From Sinorhizobium sojae CCBAU 05684 (lineage in GTDB: Bacteria > Pseudomonadota > Alphaproteobacteria > Rhizobiales > Rhizobiaceae): 64,000 nt of DNA. Made by a program: the position numbers and the translations under genes. The stretch is from positions 1,860,001 to 1,924,000 of the forward strand of contig NZ_CP023068.1 in assembly GCF_002288525.1 (NCBI RefSeq), read 5' to 3'. The notes beneath the pieces were generated by a model that did no database searches, had not been told where the DNA came from, and was given only the letters and a program-made list of their open reading frames with translations. Below are positions 11,453-20,025 of the stretch, one piece after another; positions within the stretch are counted from its first letter, which is position 1; every line of letters begins with the position of its first letter.

Positions 11453-13258
11453 TTAATCCGGCAGCTTGAAGACGGTGAGCGTGCCGCCAAGCGCGGTGTA
11501 GTTGCTTAGCGACGCATAGCCGCCCACTGCTCCGAGACCGTCATTCGGATTGGTTAGGCCGGCTGCCAGACCGATACCGGCCCAGCCGCCCACACCCGAA
11601 AGCACGGCGACGTACTGCTTGCCACCATGAGCGTAGGTCATGACGTTGCCGATCACTCCGGAAGGCGTTTTGAAGCGGTAGAGCTCCTTGCCTGTGGCGG
11701 CGTCGACCGCCTTCAGATATCCCTCGAGCGTCCCGTAGAAGACCACGTCTCCGGCCGTTGCCAGCGCGCCCGACCAGACGGAGAACGGTTCCGGCAGGGA
11801 CCACTTGATCTTGCCTTCCTTGTTGTCCCAGGCGATGAAGTTGCCCATGCCGCCGTGGCTGTCCTTCGGTGGGTACATGGATAGCGTGGCCCCCACATAG
11901 GGCTGCCCGGCGGTATAGGTCACCCGGAACGGCTCGTAGTCCATGCAGACGTGGTTGGTGGGCACGTAGAAGAGCTCGGTCTTCGGCGAGTAGGCTGCCG
12001 GCTGCTGGTCCTTGGTGCCGAGCGCCGCCGGGCAGACGCCGGTCGTGTTTACGTCTTCGCCGTTCTGCTCCGTAGAATACTCAGCCACGACCTGCGGCCG
12101 GCCATACTGGTCGGACTTGGGATCCATGTCCACTTCAGTCGCCCAGTTGACAACGGGGTCGTATTTCTCCGCCACCAACAACTCGCCGGTGCCACGGTCC
12201 ATCGTATAGGCGAAACCGTTGCGGTCGAAATGGGTGAGCAGCTTGCGCTCCTGGCCGTCGATCTGCTGGTCTGTCAGGATCATCTCGTTGACGCCGTCAT
12301 AATCCCATTCGTCATGCGGCGTCATCTGATAGACCCATTTGGCCATACCGGTGTCGACGTCCCGCGCCCAGATGGTCATCGACCAGCGGTTGTCGCCGGG
12401 CCGCTGGCTCGGGTTCCAGGTCGACGGGTTGCCGGACCCGTAATACATCAGGTTCAGTTCGGGGTCATAGGCATACCACCCCCAAGTGGTGCCTCCGCCG
12501 ATCTTCCACTGATCGCCTTCCCAGGTGGTGAGGCCGGAGTCCTTGCCGACCGGCTTGCCCAGATGGGTGGTCTTTTCGGGATCCATTAGCGTATCGCCGT
12601 CCGGCCCCATGGAGTAACCACGCCACAGGAGCTTTCCATCTGCAATCGAATAGGCCGTCACGTGGCCGCGGACACCGAACTCACCGCCGGATATCCCGAC
12701 GAGAACCTTGTCCTTTACCGGCATGACGGTGGCCGTATTGGTCTCACCCTTGGAAGGATCGCCGTTCTTGACGCTCCAGATTACCTTGCCGGTCTTGGCG
12801 TCAAGCGCCACGACGGTGGTATCCGCCTGATGCAGGAAGACCTTGTTGTCCGCATAGGCTACGCCGCGATTGACGGTGTCGCAGCACATCACGGGAATGA
12901 CGTTCTCATCCTGTTTCGGCTCGTACTTCCAGACGATCTGGCCTTCCTTGCTGAGATCCAGCGCATAGACCGTATTCGGGAAGGGGGTGTGGACATACAT
13001 CATGTCCCCGACGACGAGCGGCGATCCTTCATGGCCGCGCAGAACGCCCGTGGAGAAGGTCCACGCGACCTGTAATTTGCCGACATTGTCCTTGTTGATC
13101 TGGTCAAGTTTGGAGTAGCGCAGGTTGGCATAGTCGCCGGTTTGAATGGCCCACTGATTGGGGTCGTCGATGTGCTTTTGCAGTTCCGAGTTGGCGAGAG
13201 CGACCTGCGGGCTACCGCCTATCGATATGAAGGCAAGCACTGTAAGAAGTCGTTTCAT
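11453..13258 (-). CDS. xoxF: Lanthanide-dependent methanol dehydrogenase XoxF
   Basis: The roughly 601-residue PQQ-dependent periplasmic alcohol dehydrogenase has a signal peptide ending near VALA, eight-bladed propeller W-motifs and the adjacent-cysteine disulfide pair CC (about 125-126). Metal ligands fit the family: Glu in SGGEFG (about 193), Asn in [10 protein letters not shown] (about 277) and the catalytic Asp in DEWDYDG (about 319). The second Asp of DYD (about 321) is the residue that marks lanthanide-dependent XoxF; calcium-dependent MxaF has Ala there. It oxidises methanol to formaldehyde or formate. The start at 13258 is preferred because GAGGAGG lies six bases upstream; an ATG at 13264 abuts that site. 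Confidence 0.97.
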   Translation of the reverse strand: MKRLLTVLAFISIGGSPQVALANSELQKHIDDPNQWAIQTGDYANLRYSKLDQINKDNVGKLQVAWTFSTGVLRGHEGSPLVVGDMMYVHTPFPNTVYALDLSKEGQIVWKYEPKQDENVIPVMCCDTVNRGVAYADNKVFLHQADTTVVALDAKTGKVIWSVKNGDPSKGETNTATVMPVKDKVLVGISGGEFGVRGHVTAYSIADGKLLWRGYSMGPDGDTLMDPEKTTHLGKPVGKDSGLTTWEGDQWKIGGGTTWGWYAYDPELNLMYYGSGNPSTWNPSQRPGDNRWSMTIWARDVDTGMAKWVYQMTPHDEWDYDGVNEMILTDQQIDGQERKLLTHFDRNGFAYTMDRGTGELLVAEKYDPVVNWATEVDMDPKSDQYGRPQVVAEYSTEQNGEDVNTTGVCPAALGTKDQQPAAYSPKTELFYVPTNHVCMDYEPFRVTYTAGQPYVGATLSMYPPKDSHGGMGNFIAWDNKEGKIKWSLPEPFSVWSGALATAGDVVFYGTLEGYLKAVDAATGKELYRFKTPSGVIGNVMTYAHGGKQYVAVLSGVGGWAGIGLAAGLTNPNDGLGAVGGYASLSNYTALGGTLTVFKLPD

Positions 13259-13411
13259 TTTCATCCTCCTCTTGGGTCTGCCGATCAGGGCCGTTCAACC
13301 CGCTCGCCCCGGGAAACCTCGCGGTCTCCTCTTCCCGGTATCGGCTTGCGACACTGCCGCCTGTGAGGGGCGGCTCCTCCTGTGTCTTGCTTTAAGCTCC
13401 TCCTGCTCGCG

Positions 13412-13825
13412 TTAGGGAAAGGTTGCCAGATATGCGATGAGATCGGCGCGCTCCTGATCCTTGCGCAGCCCCGCAAAGGCCATCTTCGTGCCCGGCAGGA
13501 AACTTTTCGGATTGGTCAGAAACTCCGCGATTTTTTCAGGCGTCCAGGTCAACCCCGATTCGGCCGCCTTGCTCAACGCGGGGGAATAGGAGAAGCCTTC
13601 GACTTTGCCCGCCGGGCGGCCGATGACGCCGGTCAGCAGCGGGCCGGCCTTCGATTTGGCATCCGGCCCGATCGCATGACAGGCCTGACACTTGCGAAAA
13701 ACCTTTTCGCCCGCCGCCGGATTTCCGGCCGCGGGATCCAGGGCAAGTGCCGGCGAACCCACGCCTGCAAAGACACTGCCGAATGCGATTGCAACAGCCA
13801 GCCCGATACAAAGCCTTGAAGTCAT
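13412..13825 (-). CDS. Class I cytochrome c (c2/c550-like)
   Basis: The 137-residue exported protein has a signal peptide (ending ALALDPA) and a single heme c site CQACH at about residues 46-50, with the axial methionine in LPGTKMAFAGL. It resembles soluble cytochrome c2. Placed between fghA and xoxF on the same strand, it probably shuttles electrons from XoxG toward the terminal oxidase; this is inference from position. Confidence 0.9.
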   Translation of the reverse strand: MTSRLCIGLAVAIAFGSVFAGVGSPALALDPAAGNPAAGEKVFRKCQACHAIGPDAKSKAGPLLTGVIGRPAGKVEGFSYSPALSKAAESGLTWTPEKIAEFLTNPKSFLPGTKMAFAGLRKDQERADLIAYLATFP

Positions 13826-13838
13826 TCCTTCCTCTCCC

Positions 13839-14669
13839 TTACGCGGCGTTCAGCCGCTCTGCATGCCAGCGCACATGGTCTTCACCGAAGCTCGCCACGA
13901 AATAGTAGCTATGATCGTAGCCGGCCTGCATCCGCAGCACGCCGGCCTGCCGCCGCTCCGCCATGAGCCGCGCCATTGCCTCTGGCTGCAACTGGTCCAG
14001 AAACTGGTCCGCTGCGCCCTGATCGATCAGGATATCGCCCCGCCATCCGAGCTCGCTCAAGAGCAGGCAGGCGTCGTAATTGCCCCAATTGGCCTCGTCG
14101 TCGCCGAGATAGGCCGAGAACTGCTTGCGGCCCCAGTCGGATCGGGTCGGATTGACGATCGGTGCGAAGGCCGAAACGGATCGGAACAGGCCGGGATTGC
14201 GAAAGGCGATCGTCAATGCTCCATGGCCGCCCATGGAGTGCCCGGTGATGCCGTTAACGCCGTTCAACGGCAGTTTGCCGAGCAGCAGGTTGGGCAGCTC
14301 CGCCACGATGTAATCGTACATGCGGTAATGCCGCGCCCAGGGCTGCTGAGTCGCATTGACGTAAAACCCGGCGCCTTGGCCGAGATCGTAGGCTTGATCG
14401 TCTGCAACCCCTTCCCCGCGCGGTGACGTGTCGGGAAAGAGCAGAGCCAGCCCGTGTTCAGCCGCGTATCGCTGCAAGCCCGCCTTGATCATGGCATTCT
14501 CATGGGTGCAGGTGAGTCCCGAGAGATACCAGAGCAGCGGGACCCGGCGCGTCCGTGTTTGCGGCGGCATGTACAGGCCGAACGTCATCTCGACGCCGCA
14601 GAGCTCGGAAGCGTGCCGAAATACCGACTGCGTTCCGCCAAAGCATTTGTTTTGCGAGACGAGTTCCAT
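13839..14669 (-). CDS. fghA: S-formylglutathione hydrolase
   Basis: The 276-residue esterase-D family protein hydrolyses S-formylglutathione to formate and glutathione. The nucleophile elbow is GHSMGG (Ser about 145); the acid lies in DQGAADQFLDQ and the histidine in AGYDHSYYF. The sequence WYLSGLTCTHENAM forms the oxyanion region. The start at 14669 gives the usual length and lies 10 bp downstream of the adhC stop, with GAGAG between them; the frame is open further upstream but only into adhC. Confidence 0.96.
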   Translation of the reverse strand: MELVSQNKCFGGTQSVFRHASELCGVEMTFGLYMPPQTRTRRVPLLWYLSGLTCTHENAMIKAGLQRYAAEHGLALLFPDTSPRGEGVADDQAYDLGQGAGFYVNATQQPWARHYRMYDYIVAELPNLLLGKLPLNGVNGITGHSMGGHGALTIAFRNPGLFRSVSAFAPIVNPTRSDWGRKQFSAYLGDDEANWGNYDACLLLSELGWRGDILIDQGAADQFLDQLQPEAMARLMAERRQAGVLRMQAGYDHSYYFVASFGEDHVRWHAERLNAA

Positions 14670-14679
14670 TTTTTGGCTC

Positions 14680-15807
14680 TCAATAGACGACGACGCTGCG
14701 TATGCTTTCACCGGAATGCATCAGCTCGAAGCCCTTGTTGATGTCATCGAGCGGCATGGTGTGGGTGATCATCGGATCGATCTGGATCTTGCCCTCCATG
14801 TACCAGTCGACGATCTTCGGCACGTCGGTGCGCCCGCGCGCGCCGCCGAAGGCGGTGCCCATCCAGGTGCGGCCGGTGACGAGCTGGAACGGCCGCGTCG
14901 CGATCTCCTGGCCGGCGCCGGCGACCCCGATGATCACCGACTTGCCCCAGCCGCGATGCGAGGCCTCCAGCGCCTGGCGCATCACCTTCACGTTGCCGGT
15001 GCAGTCGAAGGTGTAGTCGGCGCCGCCGATCTGGTCGGCGCCGCGCTTCGTCAGGTTGACGAGATAGGGCACGATGTCCTCGCCCACCTCCGTCGGATTG
15101 ACGAAGTGGGTCATGCCGAACTTCTCGCCCCATTCCTTCTTGTCATTGTTCAAATCGACGCCGATGATCATGTCGGCGCCGGCAAGCTTCAGCCCCTGGA
15201 TGACGTTCAAACCGATGCCGCCCAGGCCGAAGACGATCGCCGTTGCGCCGATCTCGACCTTCGCGGTGTTGATGACGGCGCCGATGCCGGTGGTGACGCC
15301 GCAGCCGATATAGCAGATCTTGTCGAAGGGGGCGTCCGGGTTGACCTTGGCGACGGCGATCTCCGGCAGCACGGTGAAATTGGCGAAAGTCGAGCAGCCC
15401 ATGTAATGGTGCAGCTTCTCGCCGTTGAGCGAGAAGCGCGAGGTGCCGTCCGGCATCACGCCCTGGCCCTGGGTGGCGCGGATGGCGGTGCAGAGATTGG
15501 TCTTGCGCGACAAGCACGAGGGGCAGGAGCGGCATTCCGGCGTATAGAGCGGAATGACGTGGTCGCCCTTCTTGACGCTCGTGACGCCGGCACCGACATC
15601 GACGACGATGCCGGCGCCCTCATGGCCGAGGATTGCCGGAAACAGCCCTTCCGGATCGGCGCCGGAGAGGGTGAAATCGTCGGTATGGCAGATTCCGGTC
15701 GCCTTCACCTCGACGAGCACCTCGCCTGCCCGCGGACCTTCCAGGTCGACTTCGGTCACGACAAGGGGTTTTCCGGCTTCGACAGCCAGAGCAGCGCGTG
15801 TGCGCAT
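14680..15807 (-). CDS. adhC: Glutathione-dependent formaldehyde dehydrogenase (class III alcohol dehydrogenase)
   Basis: The 375-residue zinc alcohol dehydrogenase oxidises S-hydroxymethylglutathione to S-formylglutathione with NAD+. Catalytic zinc ligands are Cys in ICHTDD and His in GHEGAG; the structural zinc site is the four-cysteine loop CRSCPSCLSRKTNLC. The nucleotide-binding segment GLGGIGLNVIQG is present. GGAGG (15813-15817) fixes the ATG at 15807 and the product has exactly the usual length. It is the first gene of the minus-strand operon, and the divergent promoter region upstream contains a repeated octamer that may bind the nearby LuxR-type regulator. Equivalent names are flhA and frmA. 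Confidence 0.97.
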   Translation of the reverse strand: MRTRAALAVEAGKPLVVTEVDLEGPRAGEVLVEVKATGICHTDDFTLSGADPEGLFPAILGHEGAGIVVDVGAGVTSVKKGDHVIPLYTPECRSCPSCLSRKTNLCTAIRATQGQGVMPDGTSRFSLNGEKLHHYMGCSTFANFTVLPEIAVAKVNPDAPFDKICYIGCGVTTGIGAVINTAKVEIGATAIVFGLGGIGLNVIQGLKLAGADMIIGVDLNNDKKEWGEKFGMTHFVNPTEVGEDIVPYLVNLTKRGADQIGGADYTFDCTGNVKVMRQALEASHRGWGKSVIIGVAGAGQEIATRPFQLVTGRTWMGTAFGGARGRTDVPKIVDWYMEGKIQIDPMITHTMPLDDINKGFELMHSGESIRSVVVY

Positions 15808-15892
15808 GGATTGCCTCCGGTAACAATTCGTAGGGGGTCCCTTGTGGGGCCTTGTACCAGGATTACAGACGGGCCCAGGCGCAAAGACAATT

Positions 15893-15920
15893 GCGACCTT
15901 AGTGTGTAAATCGCGACCTT
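15893..15920. promoter_or_regulatory. Direct repeat GCGACCTT x2, candidate regulator site of the adhC promoter
   Basis: GCGACCTT occurs at 15893-15900 and again at 15913-15920, exactly 20 bp apart, about two helical turns. The pair lies in the divergent region between adhC (minus, starting at 15807) and the exported protein gene at 15978 (plus). This geometry suits a dimeric activator. Assignment to the LuxR-type regulator encoded at 21235-21921 is only a guess. Confidence 0.4.
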
Positions 15921-15977
15921 TGGCTTTTACTTTGGTCAGCCTATACTGACGCTCGTTCGAAGATGGAGGCGAGAAGA

Positions 15978-16604
15978 ATGAATGCGGCCCGTCATCGGTT
16001 TGGTACGGCGCTTGGCATGGCGCTTTGGCTGACGCAGGCTCCCGTAGCAACCGCCACCGATTTCTCGGATCCGGACTGGCCATGCATTCAGCGCAAGGTC
16101 GAGAACCTTTCGGCGAGCCTGATCTGGCCGGCGCCGATAACCCGCGCTCAACTCACCCCCGCGGCCAAGGATCTCGCTGCGACGCTGTCGCTCCGCCGGG
16201 TCTCGCTGGATGAGGCCGAGATCCATGTCCGCGATTTCGTCGAGAAGAGTGCGCCGGTGGACGGCGAGTTGCTCGGCAATATCTTCCTCGCCGTATTCGA
16301 CAATATCGCTGACACCCGAAGGCAGCTGATCGCGGGGATTTCCCGCTATTCCCGCAAACAGATCGCGCTCTCGTCGCGGATAGAGGGCAGCCGGACAGAA
16401 ACGGCAAGGCTTGCGGGAGAAAAGGATCCGGATTTCGACCGGCTCGACAAGCTTGAGGAACAGATGGACTGGGATGAGCGCATCTACCGCGATCGTGCGC
16501 AAGCGCTGACATATGTCTGCGAAACGCCGGTTCTCTTGGAAAAACGCGCCTATGCGATCGGCCAAATTCTGCTCAAGCACATGCCTGACAGGGACACCCA
16601 GTAA
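15978..16604 (+). CDS. Conserved exported protein, divergent to adhC
   Basis: The 208-residue protein begins with a signal peptide (RFGTALGMALWLTQAPVATA) followed by a mainly helical, charged domain. It has single cysteines in DWPCIQRK near the N-terminus and TYVCETPVLLEKRA near the C-terminus that could pair in the periplasm. The ATG at 15978 is eight bases after GGAGG; an ATG 15 bp upstream lies on that site. I do not recognise the family. Its place opposite adhC, sharing a promoter region, suggests co-regulation with formaldehyde oxidation. Confidence 0.75.
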   Translation: MNAARHRFGTALGMALWLTQAPVATATDFSDPDWPCIQRKVENLSASLIWPAPITRAQLTPAAKDLAATLSLRRVSLDEAEIHVRDFVEKSAPVDGELLGNIFLAVFDNIADTRRQLIAGISRYSRKQIALSSRIEGSRTETARLAGEKDPDFDRLDKLEEQMDWDERIYRDRAQALTYVCETPVLLEKRAYAIGQILLKHMPDRDTQ

Positions 16605-16676
16605 AGAGTTAGCGCTGGATGCGGGAAACCGCCTAGACGTTTCCTCTTTCGCGCCTGTCCGCTGCTGCCTCAAAGG

Positions 16677-17030
16677 TCAAAAGCAGAGCATCTCGGCCTC
16701 GGCCTGGGCGCGCCTTAATTCGGCCACCATGGTGCGTGGCACGACCGCCGACTTGAACATGGCCGTCTGCTCGCCGCCGACCTGCTGAAGCGACAGCACC
16801 GTTTCCGCTTGAACATACTTATCATAGGGCAGGATGGAAGCGATCACGTCGATCGAACACGCGCATCGGCTCAGCACCGCCCGGCTCTGCCCGTTGGTCG
16901 CCATGCAACCGAACACGTAGTCCGCCCGCGCTTCGGTCGGATAATCGTTCAGGCGCTCGGACATGTTCTGGGCACCGGCCGGCGCGATCGCGGCGGCGAA
17001 CGCCAGCGCGCTTACGGCACCGCGCATCAT
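16677..17030 (-). CDS. Small exported protein, function unknown
   Basis: The 117-residue protein has a signal peptide (MMRGAVSALAFAAAIAPAGAQ) and a short mature domain with four cysteines (FGCMATNG, SRCACSID, EMLCF), consistent with disulfides in the periplasm. It overlaps the preceding gene by 4 bp (ATGA), so the two are co-translated. I do not recognise it. Context suggests an accessory role in periplasmic C1 oxidation or cytochrome/quinoprotein handling. Confidence 0.7.
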   Translation of the reverse strand: MMRGAVSALAFAAAIAPAGAQNMSERLNDYPTEARADYVFGCMATNGQSRAVLSRCACSIDVIASILPYDKYVQAETVLSLQQVGGEQTAMFKSAVVPRTMVAELRRAQAEAEMLCF

Positions 17031-17704
17031 GGCTTGCCTTCCCCTTTCCCGTCCAAAGTAATCGCATGGGAATAACCAACCTCCGACGCGCCTGCTGCTG
17101 CAGGCACAGTGGCGACCAGCGAATAGTACCAGCCGGGAATCTCTTCCGAGACGGTGACGGTAAGCGCCAGTTCGGAGAACCTCCCCATCCGCGCCCGCGC
17201 CTTGTCTTTCAGGAACGGCCGGATCATCACCTCCTGCGCGGCGACATCGCGGTTCCGGTATTGACGCGTCACCGGCACGACCTGCGCATCCTCGAGCAGG
17301 GCCTCCTTGATGCGGTTGCGCATGTAAAAGGGACTGCCGCCCGATTGAGCGGCAATATCCGCAAGCACGCTTTCCAGGAAATACATGATGACGGGATTGC
17401 CGACCGAGGCCGGATACTCACCCAGGCCGCGGGACCGCGTCCCCTGATAGAGCGTCATGGTGACTTTGTCGTCGGCCTTGACCTTCAGGCCGATGCTGAA
17501 ACTGCCATCCATCTGCCCGTCGGCGGCGCCGGAAACGAGCCTATCGTAGACAACTGTGCTTTGGCCGGCTTCGCTGCCGGCCGGGACCGCCTCGAGCCCC
17601 TTCAGCGCCGTAGAGCGAAAGAGAAGCTCGTAGGTTCCGGCTGCCGTTGCCGGTGCCTGACCGCTTCCCACAAGGAGCAGAGCAGCCACAAGAAGAACAC
17701 GCAT
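17027..17704 (-). CDS. Exported protein, function unknown
   Basis: The 225-residue protein has a signal peptide (MRVLLVAALLLVGSGQAPATAA) and a mature domain starting GTYELLFRSTALKGLE that looks beta-rich, ending in SLVATVPAAAGASEVGYSH. GGGAGG upstream supports the start at 17704; the frame is open far beyond but only antisense to or out of frame with the kinase gene. It forms a two-gene operon with the cysteine-containing small protein downstream. No family was recognised. Confidence 0.72.
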   Translation of the reverse strand: MRVLLVAALLLVGSGQAPATAAGTYELLFRSTALKGLEAVPAGSEAGQSTVVYDRLVSGAADGQMDGSFSIGLKVKADDKVTMTLYQGTRSRGLGEYPASVGNPVIMYFLESVLADIAAQSGGSPFYMRNRIKEALLEDAQVVPVTRQYRNRDVAAQEVMIRPFLKDKARARMGRFSELALTVTVSEEIPGWYYSLVATVPAAAGASEVGYSHAITLDGKGEGKP

Positions 17705-17781
17705 CTTAGACCTCCCTTTCCCTGTCCTGACCCTAGCAAGGGCTGCGGCAATGTCACCGGAGACCTTTGTCTGTGTTTGTC

Positions 17782-20025
17782 TCACGCCACACGCGCGCGG
17801 GTCTTCCAGTCGATGAGCGCCCGCAGCCGCACCGGTTGCACCGGCTTGGCGAGGACGGCGAAAGACATCTCTTCGCCGACCCGCACGAAATCGCGTTGCC
17901 GATTGGCCGAAATGATGACGGCGGGAATTTCCACTCCAGCCAGAGCGCGCAGCGTGCGGATCGTTTCTATGCCGTTGTCGCCATCGTCCAGCTGATAATC
18001 GGCCAGCAGAATGTCGGGCGCAGTGCCTATTTCCTGCATGAGGGCGGCCGCCTCGGCCGTCGAGCTGGCCGCCAGCACGCTTGCTCCCCAGCTCTCGAGA
18101 ATCTGCGTCATGGCATCGAGCTCGTCGGCATCGTTTTCGACAAGCATGACGATGAGATCGAGGTCGCCATCGGCAATGGGTTCCATTGTCGGATTTTCGC
18201 AGGCGCTGGCGCGGCCGGCGACGGCCTGCGGCACTTCGATCGAAAATACGGAGCCTTGTCCAGGCCGCGAAACCAGGCGGACGGGATGATTGAGATGCCG
18301 GCACGCGCGCTCGACGATCGACAGGCCAAGCCCCATGCCGGTGCTTTTTCCCGCACCGCCTGCCCGGGTGAACTCGTTGAAGATCCGCGTCTGGTCATCC
18401 TGCGAAATCCCGATGCCCGTGTCCCAGACTTCGATCCGCACCCGGTTGCGGCGCAGGCGGCAACCCACCAGAACGCGGCCGCGCTCCGTGTATTGGATGG
18501 CGTTCACCACCAGGTTCTGGATGCAGCGCATCAGGTAACGCTGATCGCTGGTGACCCAGCGCGTCGAGGGGACGATCCGGAGATCTATTCCCTTTTCCGT
18601 CGCCAGGGGCGCCAAATCCTCGGCTACGCCCTGGAGCAGGCTTCCAAGGTCGAAAGAGGTGATGTTGAACTCCGCGCCTGAACTGTCGAGGCGGGAAATG
18701 TCGAGAAGCGCCTGCAGGAGCGATTCGATCGAGGTGAAGGATCGGTTGAGCCGGCTGACCACCTCGCTCGCCCCCGGCTCGCCCACCCTTTCGGTCAGCA
18801 TCGAAAGATAAAGCTTGGCGGCATTGATCGGCTGAAGAAGGTCATGGCTGGCTGCGGCCAGAAAACGGGTCTTGGAAGTGTGGGCTGCTTCGGCCGCCTC
18901 CTTGGCCTGCCGCAGCGCCGCCTCAATCTTCCGTTGCTCGTCGGCATGGATCTGCAGGAGCCGATTGGCCTCCGTCAGCTCGACTGTCCGCTCCTGCACG
19001 CGTTGCTCCAGCAGTGCCGCAGCCTGGGTCTCTGCCGTTACGTCCATGACCGAGACGATGAAACCGTCGTCAGGCAAGGAATGGATGCGAATGTCGAGAC
19101 TCATACCGTCGCGCCGCCTGAACCTTTCCTGCACCGTATCGCCCCTGCGAACGGCCCTGAACCAGCCGGCGAAGTCGGACCGGCCGCCTTTGCGGTCGAG
19201 AATCTCGTGGCGTTCGACATGTTCGACGATGCGCTGGAACCGCGTACCTTTTCTCAGAAGTGGTAGCGGTACGCCGAGAAGCTGGCCGAAGCGCTCGTTG
19301 CGAATCAGCAATTCGCTCTCTGCCGAAAAGGTGCAAATGCCGAGCGACATGTGATCGAAGGCCGCGTGCAGGAAATGCGCCTGCTGATCGATCAGGCGGT
19401 TCTTCTCGCGCCGGTTCTCCCGCACGATGTCGGTGACTTCGGTCTGTAACACGGCGATGTTGCCGGAACTGGTCAGTCGGCAGGAAAACTGGAACCAGCG
19501 GTCGTTCCTGAGCACCATCACGAAGGATGAGAAGCGCCGGCCCGGCCTCTGTCCGCTCATCAGCAATTGGGCCCGACCGAGCACCCCGTTTTCGTCCGGG
19601 TTCAGATACTTGCTGGTGTTGACGGCCGCGAGATAGTCGTCGAACTCCAATCCGGGCTTGATCAGCGGCTCGATGTCGGGAAGCAACTCACGGAACTGGG
19701 CATTGCAGACCTGCAGGCGGTCTTCGGAGAAGAGCGCGAAACCGCCTTCCATGGCCACCATGGCATCCGCAAGGTTTCTCTGGATGCGCTCCTGCGTCTT
19801 ATAGGCGATCTCAAGCTCGCTCGAGGCCCGTCCGAGCGTGTCGAGGGCCTCTTCCAGGTCCTTGGTCTTTTCCCAGACCTTGGCCTGCAGGGCGATAGCT
19901 GATTCGAACAGCGAGTAAGCCGAGCCGCCGACTTCGTGAGCGCGTTCGGCCCGATTGATCAGGGCCTCGATGATCTTGGCCTGCTTGGCAATCTGAACCT
20001 CGTATGGCTCGTTCGGATCGATCAC
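17782..20025 (-). CDS. Hybrid sensor histidine kinase (PAS-PAS-HisKA-HATPase-REC), FlhS-like
   Basis: This 747-residue protein has no clear membrane segment, so it is probably cytosolic. The N-terminal coiled coil (about 1-85) is followed by two PAS-like domains (about 85-200 and 215-330) and a second coiled coil. A HisKA domain follows with phosphoacceptor His394 in AAASHDLLQPI, then a HATPase domain (NLVVNAIQYTERG, GIGISQDD, GMGLGLSIV), and a C-terminal receiver with Asp676 in LLADYQLDDG. It overlaps the FIST gene by 4 bp and belongs to a regulator-FIST-kinase operon. By analogy with FlhSR of Paracoccus and RfdSR of Rhodobacter it may sense one-carbon status. Confidence 0.9.
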   Translation of the reverse strand: MIDPNEPYEVQIAKQAKIIEALINRAERAHEVGGSAYSLFESAIALQAKVWEKTKDLEEALDTLGRASSELEIAYKTQERIQRNLADAMVAMEGGFALFSEDRLQVCNAQFRELLPDIEPLIKPGLEFDDYLAAVNTSKYLNPDENGVLGRAQLLMSGQRPGRRFSSFVMVLRNDRWFQFSCRLTSSGNIAVLQTEVTDIVRENRREKNRLIDQQAHFLHAAFDHMSLGICTFSAESELLIRNERFGQLLGVPLPLLRKGTRFQRIVEHVERHEILDRKGGRSDFAGWFRAVRRGDTVQERFRRRDGMSLDIRIHSLPDDGFIVSVMDVTAETQAAALLEQRVQERTVELTEANRLLQIHADEQRKIEAALRQAKEAAEAAHTSKTRFLAAASHDLLQPINAAKLYLSMLTERVGEPGASEVVSRLNRSFTSIESLLQALLDISRLDSSGAEFNITSFDLGSLLQGVAEDLAPLATEKGIDLRIVPSTRWVTSDQRYLMRCIQNLVVNAIQYTERGRVLVGCRLRRNRVRIEVWDTGIGISQDDQTRIFNEFTRAGGAGKSTGMGLGLSIVERACRHLNHPVRLVSRPGQGSVFSIEVPQAVAGRASACENPTMEPIADGDLDLIVMLVENDADELDAMTQILESWGASVLAASSTAEAAALMQEIGTAPDILLADYQLDDGDNGIETIRTLRALAGVEIPAVIISANRQRDFVRVGEEMSFAVLAKPVQPVRLRALIDWKTRARVA

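Noticed and set aside
14428-15909. Open frame of about 493 codons on the plus strand over adhC
   Set aside because: It is antisense to adhC, a clear zinc alcohol dehydrogenase with all ligands present.
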